The translations under genes and the position numbers were made by a program. 64,000 nucleotides of DNA from Fusarium oxysporum f. sp. lycopersici 4287 (taxonomy: Eukaryota; Ascomycota; Sordariomycetes; Hypocreales; Nectriaceae): the NCBI RefSeq assembly GCF_000149955.1, contig NC_030999.1:168068-232067 (forward strand), written 5' to 3'. The notes beneath the pieces are model-generated. The model did not search any database. It was not told the DNA's origin and worked only from the letters and a program-made list of their open reading frames with translations. Numbering within the stretch: the stretch's first letter is position 1; each line of letters begins with the position of its first letter. Of the stretch, positions 29,831-43,300 are shown piece after piece.

Positions 29831-32800
29831 AAGGCGATGCGGATTGGTTGGGCTGGAGCATGGAATATTTTGCTTGGGAGTTTGTACCGAATGCTTCTGG
29901 TTGAGCCGATCGATCCTACAGCCTCTGTCTCTTGGTTGCTTCAGGATGGTATGGTGGGTGTAGAGGCGGAAGGCGATATTTTGTAAGCCTCAGGACTTTC
30001 GTAGGTCGTCATCTCAGTCGGCTTATTCGGTAATGTGATGGAAGTATTAGCTCATTTTCTTAAGCCAGAAGCGTCAGACATAGTTCACCGATATACAGAA
30101 TCCTAAGAAATCGGGCCGGCAACGCGAAGATAGGCAGAATCAGAAGAATCACAAGGCATTCGACACTGGCCTGCCCAAGCACTGACACGTGAGAGCTGTG
30201 CATGTAAGAGAATCTTGATCGATCTGGTGTGTGTCGGTATATCTCCACGACGAAATAATGTAGTCATCAATCTCGGTCACATTGCGACGTCATAGGTGAA
30301 GCTGGGGTTAACATCCATCGACGGGCGATCCGTAACTGTCCATGTCGATTGGTACGGGGTGATAGCAGTAGAAAACATGGCAAAGCGAGACCGTAATACT
30401 TACGTGGCCTGCCTGAGAGGGGTCCTACTGCATAAGAGCAATGACAACTTGTACTTAGTCCGGAGACTGTTCTATAGTCGAGTGTAATACACAGGTCCAA
30501 GGCGTGAATCCTACTGTCACGGAAGTTACAAGATAGTACAACATTTGATTTGCCAGGGCTTGATGATCTCGAGCTTGGCTTCACGGGTGTTCGTGGTTCG
30601 ACAAGTTGTGATAACTTGTCCTTGAACCGCTGAAACCTCCAGATTTTTCTTTTTCCCAAGGTCAAATGATGCTTGGCTCGATCTTGAATCACTGCCGCAG
30701 TTTGTATGCCCTTTTCCGCTGTCTAAGTGTTAAGTGCTAAGGTTTAGAACATACTTTAGCGATTGACATTAGACTTTTTGAGTAGTTGTTGATTCTAAGG
30801 TTTGGACATTATTTAGGTATTCTGATTGCTTTGAAATGATGCTGTGTTTTAGGAACTGAACTGCAATATCAGCGGCCCTTGCTAACAAGCATAAAATATA
30901 GCGAATCACATTCCTGTTTTGCGACCTGTTGAATACCTTGGTGGTCAAAGCGAAACTTCAGTATAAGATATAACGGTTAGTCGGGCCTGGGCTAAGCCGA
31001 TATCCGTTAGTTGCGCTTAGCGGTGTACATTCCCCGTCAACAACAGCTACCCTATGCTTTCTAAGTTATTCTTACGCCTTGCAGCCAGCTACTATCAAAC
31101 CAACTAAGCCTGTTGGATTAATCTTTATTGAGTTTGTTTGCTTGTTGTAGCTAACTTCTTTCCCCCCCTTTTGAGCTGGTGCTCCGCGCATCTCAGTACC
31201 CCTCCTGGTATAAGTAATCGCTATGGTTTGGGCATTACCTTGCAAGCTGCTACTGATAGAAAGACCTCGTTTCAATGCAGACGCATCATTCTGTATTAAA
31301 TAACCTTTCCTGTGATAATTTTCATTCCTGTGCGGACCTTGTATCGAAGGGTGATATAATTGGCTGTCTGGACAAAGAAATATAACTGCCTTTGTCGCAC
31401 AACAGGCCAGTGGTCAACCCATTCAGCTTATGACTGCCAATGTGGCAACTCTGTTTGATTTTTTTGCCAGAACAACACCGTGTGGCGCAAGAATGTATGA
31501 TAGGAACGCCGTAGAAGAGCACTACTGACAAGATTAAATCACGGAAGTGTAAATCAAAGAGCAGTCAATATAGGAAAGAAGTTGCTTGCTCTAGAGGAGA
31601 ACAGAGCTGCTAGAACTAACTACTCCGGATCAGTAGCACATAGTCCAAGGAAATGTTCAGCCACCCTGCTCAGCGTTTCCTTCACCTATTTATTTTAGTC
31701 TATTCAAAAGCCTGGGACCTGGTGCCAAAGGCCTCTCAGTTTATCTGATGGTGGAAAGCCTTTATAAAAGCATCCAGCATAAGCAGCAAGCAGCACCCAT
31801 GCACCGTCACCACAAAGAGTATTCTGGTAAACTCATAACCAAGCTTGCGTAGTATATGAAATTTCAGTAGCGCGTAGTACCAAAGCCACCGCTTCCGATA
31901 AAACAAAGAGTTTTGTATGAGATGTGTGAAATCACGTGTCTGATCAAACATATCACTGTGGCAAAACAGGCCAGACGCTGCAATTGCACAATCATCTCCA
32001 GTGCTAAAGGGCTCATAATTTTGGTCAAGTGGATTTTACTCTATTAAGCTATCTATAGCCCGGCCTCAAGAAGCCATAGAGTAATTGCGCTTCCGTTTCT
32101 TTCCCTTCCTGAGGTCTCTACCGTTGTCTAAGCTCAATTACATGGATGATAGATACAAATTGGCGAGCAAGGACTATCACTTTGTAGAAATATTCATTCT
32201 TGTATATCGACTGCAGCCTTCAGTATCTTATAGTGAGTCCGGCTCGTCGGCTCTGTCTGCGCCATACTCTCCAGAGCTAATAACTGCTCCTCAAGTGGGA
32301 TTATAGACCTAGCCCTGTGTGATAAAAGGTCACCTCTTGATGCACCTCTATCGCAAGTGCGAGGCATGGGATCCACAAGTGATTACAGTGGCTAAGGAAC
32401 TCTTTAAATGCCAGCGTATCATTCTCCATGAAAACAATGTATATAGTTCATCCACATCCGATATCATGACTTTTCATGTGGTTTCAGATCTACATAGTCA
32501 TATGGCTTGACGCCTCCCTGCCCATGGTGCAGAGTCTCCGCCGCCTTCACTGACTTAACACCTCGAAAGAGCTCCTCTTTATGAGTAGGAATCCAGACAT
32601 TGTATAGGAGTCCAGTAGAATACAGGATGCTGCCCTTTGTATTCATCTCGAAGGCTTTTTCCGTGCCTGGCAGCCAATGATGAGGCAGTATATATATGCT
32701 ACGGTTGCTGTTGGTTATTCCATGTTTGTGTTGGGATTCATCGCCTTTGAAGGTTGATAACGGACGGAGAGCCTGCAAAGAAGCTTGGAGGGAAACCTTT

Positions 32801-33150
32801 TTCTTCTTCAGTTGGATAACAGCTCACTCAGCAGATATTGATTTATTGATAGCTCCATTGGGCTCATTGCTCCTTTTCCTCCATGCTCCTTACTGTGGTT
32901 AAAAAACCTGGTGCAGCCTTGCTCTCGTCAAGGGAAATTCACATTTCGTGGAAGTGTATCTCGTCTATTCCACATCAACTTCTCCTCTTCTTTCGTAGCA
33001 AAGATGTTTTGAGTGAAAAGTTGGCCATGTTGATGACCACACTCATCTGTAACTATTTCAATGGACGGGGACCCCCCCAACTAGCAAGATATCGATCCCC
33101 ACGTGATCGTGACCCTATTTATTTGCCGCAGCCTTCTCACCACCCCTTTT

Positions 33151-33180
33151 CTTCTTCTTCTTCTTCTTCTTCTTCTTCTC
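33151..33180 (+). repeat. (CTT)10 microsatellite
   Basis: Ten CTT units, followed by further pyrimidine-rich sequence and a T run at 33214-33234. Confidence 0.85.
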
Positions 33181-33505
33181 CCTCTTCTTTCTTTCTTTTA
33201 CCTTCCTGTACTCTTTTTTTTTTTTTTTTTTTTTGGGCATACTATGCCTCCCTACACCGCCTGTGATTGAATGTCAGAGATCTTAACTTTAAGGCAACTC
33301 TATCACTCATATAACCTTCGCGGCGTAAGAATGAGATCATGCCTGGTGCTATCCAGAAGCATCTGCCAGATCACGCAATGAGACGCCGTCATACTTTGTG
33401 TAGCCGAACCCGAACCCATACTCTCGTGAGACAATCCGCGTTTTCCTAAGAAGGCGAATACTGACTAGATTAAAGAACTTCAAAGTAACACTCATCCTGG
33501 ACGCA

Positions 33506-34081
33506 GTGAAGGGTGGTCATGCTGATACAGTAGATCATCTCTTGCAACAGGGTGTCCAGATTAGTGGTTTCCAAGTGCATCCAATCCAGGAAGGTGAATT
33601 CGTCACGGAAGACTCCAAAAACCCATTCTCAGTTGCCTGGTATCAACAAAGATACGACATTTTTCTTCTACTTCTGGATGTAACCCTAACTCAAAAGTGT
33701 CGCAAAAGGAGATGGGAGTGCAGTGAGCTTCTACCACAATTAGACGCGATTGATCCCCGAGAAAGGCTCGCCGAAAGACTTGCGATCTGGCTCAAGTCTA
33801 GATACTGGGTACCGGTAAACCCAGATTCCAGTTACGCAGGGCCGAATATGGTCATTTGGAGGACCTTGACGCTGGTCTTTGGGATGGGAATATTTTTGCG
33901 TGGGGATGGAATCATAGTGAGCCATCTCATCGACAAGAGGGCACCGATTCCTGAAAATGTCCTGGTCTTTCTAACACGACATTGGAACGGCATGAGAGCC
34001 GGTTCTAGCAACATCTTAACGAGTTTGCATCTCCGGCCCGCAATGCTAGACATCATCGTAACCGCATGGCCACTGATGTGA
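33506..34081 (+). pseudogene. ankyrin-repeat-like fragment
   Basis: 191 codons beginning with one recognisable ankyrin helix pair (GGHADTVDHLLQQGVQISGF). The same frame extends slightly upstream (LKNFKVTLILDAVKGGHA). A later piece, FSVAWYQQRYDIFLLLLD, also resembles an ankyrin repeat, but the rest is not recognisable. Large ankyrin proteins with NACHT domains are common in filamentous fungi, and a NACHT-like fragment follows at 34.2 kb. Domain order here is not that of an intact NLR, so they may be separate relics. No start or end can be assigned with confidence. Confidence 0.35.
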
Positions 34082-34204
34082 CGGAAAGCTGAATTAGATG
34101 GCTGGAATGAAGACCTCAATTGTAGGATAGTATTCTGGCTCTATCGAGTCGCACATGTCCAAGTGCTCGGCAGCAGCAGAAATGAACTTCCCGATTCTCT
34201 CTAA

Positions 34205-34450
34205 TTGGTGCCACCCATGGGCATTAGATACTGCAGAAATTCTCATCCCCGAATTATTGAGCACGACTTATCTATCTTCCTCCGGCACGAATTGGCTGGC
34301 ATTCGCAACAGCCTCAAAAGCGTCGTAGCAGACGAGGTGAAGCTATCAGGGTACTGGCCTGGAGATGCTTGTGCAACTGCTCCATTTGTCGCTCCAAGCC
34401 TTCGCCGTGCGATTCTCCAGGCTTGCTTTTCCGTGATAGCTGAAGCGCCG
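34205..34450 (+). pseudogene. NACHT NTPase (fungal NLR) fragment
   Basis: The segment HPRIIEHDLSIFLRHELAGI then RNSLKSV...SGYWPGDACA matches, from memory, the region after the NACHT Walker B of fungal STAND proteins (pattern: I.HDI..FL..EL..IR.......WPG). The flanking sequence is disrupted. No P-loop is seen upstream, so only about 60-80 residues remain. It abuts a LINE fragment at about 34490. Confidence 0.45.
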
Positions 34451-34489
34451 CTGCACATTTGCTCTTGTCTGAAAGTTTTGTACTAAGCA

Positions 34490-35640
34490 AGAGTGTTATG
34501 GGCCGGACATCCGAATATGCTTTTCCAGCTTTGATAGCCAGTTTGCCAAAGGTTGAGGAAAACTGCAGAAGGCGCTGCATCTCCTGGCAGAGTCGCGCAG
34601 GGAGACCAAGAGGCTGCAAGAAGTGCTGAAGGAACAGATGGAGATGACTAGGGAACTTAAGGAAGCTGTTGCAAAGCAGGAAGAGACAGAGGATATGGGC
34701 AAGCAGGTGGTGGAGATCAAGGTTCAGATGGCCGAGGAGCTGCAGCGCGTCCTCGAACAGCTCGAAACTATCGCTGCGAATGCAACGGACAGATCTCAAC
34801 GATCATATACTGACGTCACACGGCACCCATTCTCACCCCACGACGATTCGTGGACCTTGGCCGCTCCTCCGAACCCCACAGACGTGTGTTATTGGATTAT
34901 TGACGTTTCAAGACTAGAAGACGAAGCCGGGCTCTCAGCTGGGACGATTCTAGCGACAATGGAGAACCAAGTCCGCTCTTAACTGGATAATCGCACGTGG
35001 TGATGCCGAGCGGTGACTAAGGACTCAAAGAATCCCAACCCCGTCAGGATCACCTGCAGGGAGGGAGCGAGCATGGGATTGTGCAGCACGTTGCGTAAAC
35101 AAAACTGGCCCCAGGAGCCCGGAACCTTCGACTATCAGAGTGGATAATGTCAGCCGTATTATAGTGTTAGGCGATAGGACCGAAGTTCGAACTGAGATCA
35201 CCGAGATGCTCGGCCAGAGAATGATACCGAGGTTGCAAAGATAGCATGGCTCAGCAAGAGAGATATCCCCAAGGCCTATGACGCGATGGTCGTGTATCTC
35301 AAAAAACGGCGAGAAGCTAGGCGGTTCATCAACGAAGGATTCCTTCGGGCTGGAGGAGAATCCGGTACTACATAGGTGCTTGAACGCCGTGACCGCCCCA
35401 AGAAATGTTACAATTGCCAACAAATCACGAGCCATAAAGCCCATCACCAGAGTGAATACACAGGAACGATTCCGAAATGTAACCTATGCGGCAGCCCCTA
35501 TGAGTCATTCAGCGGAGATTGTCGGAAGCGCTATCCATCACAACATGAATAACATATTCTAACTGAATGTTAGAAAGCAAGGACCGGTACATGATAGTTC
35601 AATAATTACAATAGCACTGGTGCTACCTTGCCATCAGATA
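34490..35640 (+). mobile_element. Tad1-type LINE, ORF1 with ORF2 start, decayed
   Basis: ORF1 pieces are a coiled-coil-like segment (34623-34982: EQMEMTRELKEAVAKQEETE and RVLEQLETIAANATDRSQRS), then after frameshifts the knuckles CYNCQQITSHKAHHQ and CNLCGSPYESFSGDCRKR near 35405-35530. ORF2 starts near 35548 and reads LNVRKQGPVHDS before homology is lost at about 35600-35640. Like the copy at 6.8-8.2 kb it keeps ORF1 and breaks just inside ORF2, so endonuclease and RT are absent. Confidence 0.7.
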
Positions 35641-36083
35641 CCAGAATGCTTGATGAAGTGATCTTAGACTCTCAGTGAGGCAAATACCCGCTTTGGGGTG
35701 ATCTATTTTGTAAGACAGAGATCGTTTTCTATTACCTTGACTGTCAGGAATTGGCCTGGTCAATTCTAGTTTGGTGTTAGTCATTTCTACGTGTAATAAT
35801 GGGGGCTGCTAGTCATGGGATTCTAAGGTTTGTGAATTTCTGCAATTACCTAGTTTGACGCATTAATGAATGTGGCTAGGTTGTCTGAGTTGTTAGGCGT
35901 TTTGCGGGGCTGTTTTTGCCGTGAGGTTTGCACAGCCACCAGCTTTCCAGGCTTCCTCCCAATCAATACATCACATATTACCTTACATCTCTTCCATCCT
36001 TTTATATCTCTCAATTTTCCCATTACCTTTCACTACCATTGTGCATCGGACAGAAGTATTCCCTATCAGCAAATCTATTCACC

Positions 36084-37473
36084 ATGGGGGACGATCTCGT
36101 GATTTATTATAATGACTCCATCGACTCAGATAACTTGGCCGCGGCTATGGCCTTGTTCAAGGCCACATGCTGGAAGCCAACCGTCCGCGTGCTTTGGATT
36201 CTAGAGCCTCGTCAAGTGTGTTTTGGACTATCTATGACAATGGGTCAAATCACCAGATGCAAGGAATTGATAAAACAGCATTTCCCATCTGTTGAGAACC
36301 CTTTCAAGACCCTTTTGAATGGAGATATCAAGCAGCAGGATATTGATGATATCAAAGATCTGACAAAAGATGACCGCAAGATCGTAAGCTTCCCCTGAGA
36401 ATCAGATACTATAGACAAATCTGACCATGATAATAGCTCGAGATGGCAGTGAAGCCCAAGTATGGCTCAATCAACGACGCCACCTTGCATGCACGGCTAA
36501 GTGCACTTGACCTGGCAACTTGTCTTTTCGAGTGGTCTAACAACAACCCCATCGAAGTTCTTGTGGACTACGAGACTCTGGAACATATTGAGAACCCAGT
36601 GAATCTGCACATGCATCACCATGAAGAGCTTGTCAACCGGACTGAAAATGAGCTGAAGGAATACTACGACATCATGAAGAAAGTGTTACCTTTCGGCCGT
36701 CGAACCGATAACCTGCGGGGTTGGTATAACAAGTGCATCTGGCGACTCGAGCATGATAGAAAGCTCTCAGACATTTCTGTGGAACGACTTGTCTTGGACA
36801 AAGTTTTGAATCGGATCCAGACCGCGGGAAGCGTTCGTTTCTTTGGGGGTTCTTCGTTGAGAATCCTACAACAGTTCCTTGATAGAGGCGTAGCAAACAA
36901 GATCAAGTGTCACATGCAGGTGGTAAGTCTGATCCATACTCCTCATTGACAAGATACTTATGGTGATAGGGTTCCTGCGACATGTCAGCGAATCTCTTCT
37001 CCAACCAGTTCAACATCGCCCTCAACCAAGAAGCAGCCAAGATCGTTCTCAGCCGATCTGCAGAATTTGCAGAGTTCACCGTTGTGCCTTCACATACAGC
37101 GCAGAGTATAAAATACTCAGCCCTAGGCCTAAAGAAATTCGGAGGTCACTGGATCGAGAAGCGAATTCTGGGTTTCAACTGCCACGAAGAGCCCCTCAAG
37201 ATCGTCACAGATCAAGTGTCACTTGGGCAACAATTCCCTGACAAAGCCTACCCCATGCCAGACTTGACATCGTTTTTGTGTGCACTTGTTCCAGGGCACA
37301 TGGGCTCCAATCCAAGGTATATCGAGGTCGACGAACAGAAGGGTGGTACACTTCTTTTCAAAAAGTCTGACAAGGGCATCCGTATGTTTCATCTGGACGG
37401 CGTCAAGGAGTTAGATGAGGAACGGATCACGACGATTTTCGAATCATTAACACGCGGCGAAGTGTTGCAATAA
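36084..37473 (+). CDS. nucleoside-hydrolase-like protein, three exons
   Basis: Exons 36084-36383, 36437-36922 and 36970-37473 join in frame to 429 codons. Introns of 53 and 47 nt have GTAAGC/TAG and GTAAGT/TAG ends, both phase 0, and intron 1 has a CTGAC branch site. The protein opens DDLVIYYNDSIDSDNLAAAM, in the place of the N-terminal Asp cluster of inosine-uridine nucleoside hydrolases. It later has VRFFGGSSLRILQQFLDR and NQFNIALNQEAAKIVLS, resembling the family's FN...DPEAA segment. The canonical DTDPGxDDA motif is not exact, so catalysis is uncertain; it may bind or cleave another ribosyl compound. The upstream 80 bp are pyrimidine-rich, as in fungal promoters. The gene appears intact and has no partner genes nearby. 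Confidence 0.7.
36384..36436 (+). other. intron 1 of the nucleoside-hydrolase-like gene
   Basis: 53 nt, GTAAGC donor, CTGAC branch site 16 nt before the TAG acceptor. It joins DRKI to LEMAVKPK. Confidence 0.8.
36923..36969 (+). other. intron 2 of the nucleoside-hydrolase-like gene
   Basis: 47 nt, GTAAGT donor and TAG acceptor. It joins CHMQV to GSCDMSAN. Confidence 0.8.
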
Positions 37474-40078
37474 CGGCGACAAGTTTTAATACTCAAAGGC
37501 GAGTTAGAAAGCAGGTTGTGGGCTTGATAGCTCCTTCTGCATACTGGCATAATGTCGACAATAGAGAGGAAAGTCCCCAAGTTCCAAAGCACGAAGTAAC
37601 TGCAACGACTGAGTTACGCTAACTGCCCAGCACGATTCATATGGTCTGGGCGGAAAGCATAGCACCATTTATTACCATACTATTTCCGGGGGTGGTAGGG
37701 GTTCGACTACACACGGGAGGTAAAAGAGGGAATATAAGGTAGACACATAAAATAAGGCAGTCATTTATGTAATATCAGTTATGTCTGCTCCCCTCACTTA
37801 CACTGGATTTCATGCCAACAGAAGTTGACGGCTAGTCTGACCTATCACTGTGTTGGTACAAGTTCCATTAATTTCTGTATTCTTCTTGTTGCTCGAGCTT
37901 TCTTGAGGCATTTCTTCCGTTTCTAAAATCCAGTCATACACAATATGTGAAACCAGATACTGCCGGGGTGAAAATGTAAGTATAATAGATTGAACATCAC
38001 ACCTAATTGAGTTCATAAATCTAGAGAACGCGGTACTTATTACTATATTTGACAGCTATCAGTAGCGGGATCAAACCCGCTAGTCGTGCGCCTACATCAG
38101 TTGCTTTGAGCAGTATTGGTCAAAGCCGTTGAGAATAAGCAGGAGGGTCTCGTTGACAAGTGGAAGGCAGCGTAAGCGTCTCGATTTAGCCAGGTGGCCC
38201 TCTCATGCCATTGATATTCAGAGATGCCTCCTGGTTCCGTAGGGATGTACGGGCCATGCTTATCTTGGTGCGAGTGGATCTCCGGGTATCCAGCATTTAA
38301 TTGGCCAGTCCGGATTAACATAGAGTAAATAATCGAAGAACAGCCTTTTAAGATGCCCAGGCAGCCCAGCTGGCCACAAAGGTCCGAGATTGACTGTGGA
38401 GTCACGATGAAAAGTGGCTGACATGGGGGTTGAAAGCAAGGGATTCTCCAGAACATGAGTGCCAACCATATCAGTCCGCACTGACACTAATTGTTGGCTG
38501 ATCTCCTGTTGTCACGTCATCGATTGGCTGATAGCTAGAGCCAGCTCACCTCGTACGGATGGTCAGGGTGCTGTTGGGCCCAGTCTGTAGAACGTATCCC
38601 AGCTCCTGGTCAGGAACTTCCTTCAGCTTCTACATACATTACGTGATGATTCGGGTAAGCCGGACGACCTATATTTCACGCCTTCTATCTGTCAGTGGGC
38701 TGTGTTACTGTAGTGGCAACATCTGTAGTCTGCCTTGCCCCTGAGAGGCATTCCACACGGTAGTACCATCAAAATTCAAGATCGACGTGATATGATATCT
38801 CTGCCGTGTATTGTCTAGCGGCTTTCCATGGGATGAACAATGGGCATGATAAAATTGGGTTAAAAGGATTTGTCCCATGTCGGCGCTTAAACAAGATCTA
38901 TCTTTGTCATCAGGGCGTGCAACAGAGTCTTGTCTATTGCCCTTTGCCACCTTGGCGTGTCAGGGACAAGAGTGTTTGGGCAGAATGAGCGATGGCTGTC
39001 ATCGGCGGACTGGGGTGGCGATAAGCACATCTTGGCAGGTGAAATTTTCAGCCTACTCCCAATCATGTCAGAACTTGACCGACATTTCAATGAACAGTTC
39101 ACTTTGGCGACCCCTAAAGACGCTGTCCCTGCTGGCCAGAATAGCTTTGTAGACTCAGAAGTTGTTTCGTGCTTCTCGGGACTAATACATAGACATCAAA
39201 AGAAATGAGCAAATAAAGAAATAGCCTGATAAAATTCTTCGCTGCCCTAGCGGCACCGACTGGCTCATTCAAATTGGAATGGTTTATGCTTTAGCCAAAC
39301 AAAGAAGCCGACCGCAGCCTGATTTCGTAGTAGTACCGTGTCTCCGCTGCTAGCTCCTTGCACGGATGCCTGTGTACAGGTATGAAACTGAGAGCATGAA
39401 CAAGGATTCAAGTGCCACGTCAACTTTTCAATAATATCCGCCCTGCATTGATATTTCAGGGCTGGCATTGGGAAGGAGGGCTGTCTCACTTTGCGGACTC
39501 GGCTTACATATCAGCCCGAGAACGGATCTTGGACTGCTAATGTGGATCTTACATCTCGGGCGAACTCTATGCAACCGTGTCAGGTATAAAAGACTCAGGT
39601 TTACCGTCGAAACTCAACACATACCTTTACCATTCTCTCTATTCACACCAAAAGTTCATTGCCTGCCTTTCCAAGCTCGACCTTCTTCACTATCTTCCTT
39701 AGCCGCTTGGCTCAACTGGGAGCTGGCCTCCCAGAAAAATTCAACCACGAAATGAATCACCAATAATGATCACGACAATACGTTACACGTTTTACGTGTT
39801 TTTTTTTGTTTTGTATTTTCACCACGTTCTAGACCAACTCGCAAAACTCTGTACAACTCAAACATTGCAGATTTGCGGTTGGTCGCCCATATCTTGGCCA
39901 GATACGCCGCCGAGTATGGTTAAAATACAAATCCTTCACTGAAGTTGAGATATACTTGATGTAATTCCGAGCCGCTTTACTATTTGGCGGATTGGGAGGT
40001 AACAAGATGGAGACGATTAAGGGTATCTAGGGCTAACGGTGGCGGTTTCAATTCTTGTACTGTATATATTTGCAAGGC
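37474..40078. other. intergenic with a possible decayed minus-strand gene
   Basis: No gene recognised. On the minus strand 38487-38097 two overlapping frames (PMSATFHRDSTVNLGPLWPA, then EYQWHERATWLNRDAYAAFH) look like one frameshifted protein. The second part weakly recalls fungal DUF3632-type proteins, but I cannot support a call. A T-rich tract lies near 39800. The last five bases AAGGC are the copia 2 target duplication. Confidence 0.3.
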
Positions 40079-40272
40079 TGTTGGAAAATCCGGGAATCCC
40101 CTTCCCTTCAGGATTCAGACTGTTAGTCTGAAAGTCCTAGATTTAAAGTTCAAAGTCCTAGATACAATCATCTAGAGATATAAACCCGAGAATAACTCTC
40201 AGCTCAATAATGAACAACCAAGTTTCATAAAAATACATTTTCACCCAGCACTACTGCGCAATATAAACAACA
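40079..40272 (+). repeat. left LTR of copia 2
   Basis: 194 bp, identical by eye to 44783-44976. Contains the inverted words CAGACTGTTAGTCTG and two AAAGTCCTAGAT direct repeats. Confidence 0.95.
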
Positions 40273-40286
40273 GGTTATGAGCCCGG
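40273..40286 (+). promoter_or_regulatory. primer-binding site, half-tRNA type
   Basis: GGTTATGAGCCCGG immediately after the LTR, complementary to the initiator-Met tRNA anticodon arm; the same 14 bases as in copia 1. Confidence 0.75.
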
Positions 40287-40346
40287 GTTAGCAAACACCG
40301 GGTTTCTCTTCTGAATCAAAGAACCAAACTTTAACTTCAACTCAAG

Positions 40347-43300
40347 ATGACGTCACGACGAGCCCCACCTTCCACCATGCGAACTCGCAACACAATCAGA
40401 GTATCGCCTGCATCCGAATCGTCGCAACCTGGTGCTTCAGGTCAAGACCACACACCATCCTCAATGTATGACAGTACCACGGTCATCTCTGAAAAGAATA
40501 CTCTTTTCCTTCCGCAAGAGCTCAAGCTAGGCGGCCCCTCCAATTGGGAGCAATATTGCCCAGCTCAGAAGGCCATTCTTCGGATCAATGGCCTCGAAGA
40601 TGCTGTCTTTGGTGATTACCCTCCCGAGGAACAGCAGACTATGGATCAAAAGATCAGGGCGGCAAAAGCTGCCGTCTCCATCCGAGGTAACTGCACTGGA
40701 GAAGCACTCAGTCAACTGGTCGGGATTGAGAATCCCCAGGAGATGTTCAACCTTCTCCAGGCCTATTGTATTGGCACGGGCCCAGTTCTTCTGCAGACAA
40801 CACTTTACCAGTTCATCCGGATCAAAACAAGCTCTTACGAGACAATTCCACAATTTAATGTCGACTTTGAGCGACTCGTCAAACTTCTCCTCGAGCAGAA
40901 AGAACCAATCTCAGATACCCTCAAAAAGGTTGTTTATCTGACTGCCTGCGAGAACGAGTACCCTGACTGGACTGCCAGACAGCGGGCTCTCCTACGCTCT
41001 GAGCATCCGCCAACACTACGATCAATGCAGCAAGATCTCATTGACGAAAACAGGTCATCAGATGATGATGACAGTCATGGTACTGCCTCCACGTACTGGG
41101 CTCACAGTAAAAAGACTGGAAGGAAGGGCCCGGCCGCAAGAAAGCAAGAGGCAAGTGGCCGGAGGAGAGGATCTTCAAAGAACCAGCGAGCCGCGAACAA
41201 GTCTAGCCAGGAAACCAATCATCGAGTCGGCAAGAACAAGGAACATACCTGCACGAACTGCAAGAAGAGAGGACATCATGAAAATGATTGTTGGTTCGCC
41301 CATAAGGATAAGCGACCCGACTGGGCAGTCCGTCTCGCCAAGGAACTCATGGAGCATGATCTTCAACGCGACAACTCCAAAAGTCTCCATATCAAGGAAT
41401 CAAATCACATGACAGTCGAGCGATCTTTTCTGATTCTTGAAGACAGCGTCTCAGACGAGCTACCTATGAACAATACGGAGACGTGTAGGGTCTCCCTTGA
41501 CAACAATTCTTCACCCACGGCATGGCTCTTCGACACAGGTTCGTCAGTGCACATCTGCAACGACCAAAGTCTGTTCACAGAGCTTCAGCCTGCAACTCGA
41601 ACAATCCTCGTTACAGGCGGTGGGAAAGTGTACCCATCCGGTCGAGGGACAGTCAAAATTTGCTTCATAAACAAATGGGACGATCAGGTCACAATTAACC
41701 TCAAAGACACGCTGTTCATCCCTGAGTTTCCGGTAAATGTCATGTCAGGACTCAGGCTATACAAGAACGGCGGCTGGATAGACGGGAACGACATGTACGA
41801 CCCAACAGGAGATGTCTTTGGTCTCCTCCGCATAGGAAGGGACGGTCTGTACGTGAACACTGAGGTCGGAAAGACTACTGTTTCAAACCAGGCCGTCTCG
41901 GAACTCCAGCCAGAACCATGCAATCATCACACTGCTTCATCAAACCAATGCCTGAATGTCGACCTTTGGCACCGAAGACTCGGCCATGTTAACGCATATC
42001 AGGTGTCACAGACTGCCAAAATGACCAGAGGAATGTACTGTGACGGCCACCACGACCATCAGCCTTTCAATTACTGCCTCGCCTGCGACATCGCAAAGGC
42101 CCTACGATGGACTCCGCGAAATAAACGGAAACGAGCCTCCAGGGCCGGGTTCATTCATGTTGACACCTTCAAAGTCAATCCACCGGGCATTAGAGGCGAA
42201 CGATGGGGAATGATTGCCACAGATGACAGGCATAGAATGAGATGGGCCTACACGTTCACGAGGAAGGGGATGGCTTCGGAACTTCTAGGCCAGCTCATCT
42301 CCAAGATACGAACTCAGTATGGCATCCGAGTGTACGCAATCCAAATGGATGGCGGCTCTGAGCTCTATGGTGCGTCTCTCAAAAACCTCGAGTACACTCA
42401 CGGCGTCAAGATCATCAAGACGACACCATATACTCCTGAATTTAACGGAGTTGCTGAGCGCTCTAACCGCATCATCTTTGACAAAGTCAGAGCAACCATG
42501 GAATCGGAAAGAATCCCGATAGAGCTCTGGCCATTGGTCCTGGAAGATATGGTGCGCAAGACAAACGTGACAGCCACCAGGGCAATTGATGGCCTCACTC
42601 CCATGGAAAGCTTTCTCAACGAGGCCTTCCCCGGACAAGACAACAAGCCGGATCTGTCCGGAGAACGAATCTGCGGCTCACAAGTCACGATACACATACC
42701 GCAGGAACGAAGATTGAGATCACACAAGTTTGGCCCAAGAGGAGAGGCTGGAATCTACCTATGCATGGAAGGTTCACAGATCTACACCTGCTGGGTGCCC
42801 TCTCGCAGGAAGGGACATCAGATCGTCCGTTCTGCAAATGTACAATTCTACGAAAAGGTTGGGGAGACAGAACTCCTGACCGAAACTGAGCATGATGTTG
42901 AGCCGGAAATCCGCAAGAACGGAGCTCCCATCTCAAGCCGGCCACAGTCCGTCACGGAGCAGACAAAGACTCCAAGGCCACAAAGGTCTGAAGTGAACAA
43001 TCTTCAGCATGCTGAGGTGCATAATCCTCAGCATGGACAGACGACAACATCCATGACATCAGCTAAGCTGCCCGATCTCCGAAAAGAGGTGATCACTGAG
43101 CCCAAAACAATGACTGAAGCGCTTCAAGGTCCGCAAAGGGAGCATTGGCTCAGAGCAATACACAGTGAGCTGCGCAGTCTCCTCACGAAAGGAACTTGGC
43201 GCATGCTGGACCGCAACCAAGCTCACAATAGGCCACTTACCGTCAAATGGGTATTCAAGGTCAAGAAAAACGAGGACGGCAACCTCGACAAGTTCAAGGC

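Larger units (their letters stand above)
29293..33505. other. gene-poor stretch
   Basis: About 4.2 kb with short frames only. Minus-strand frames at 30060-30248 (hydrophobic), 31736-31951 and 32464-32778 have no recognised family. Simple repeats are listed separately. Confidence 0.35.

Noticed and set aside
38045..38100. tRNA-like T-arm (GCGGGTTTGATCCCGC on the minus strand)
   Set aside because: No matching acceptor or D arm and no convincing anticodon arm could be placed.
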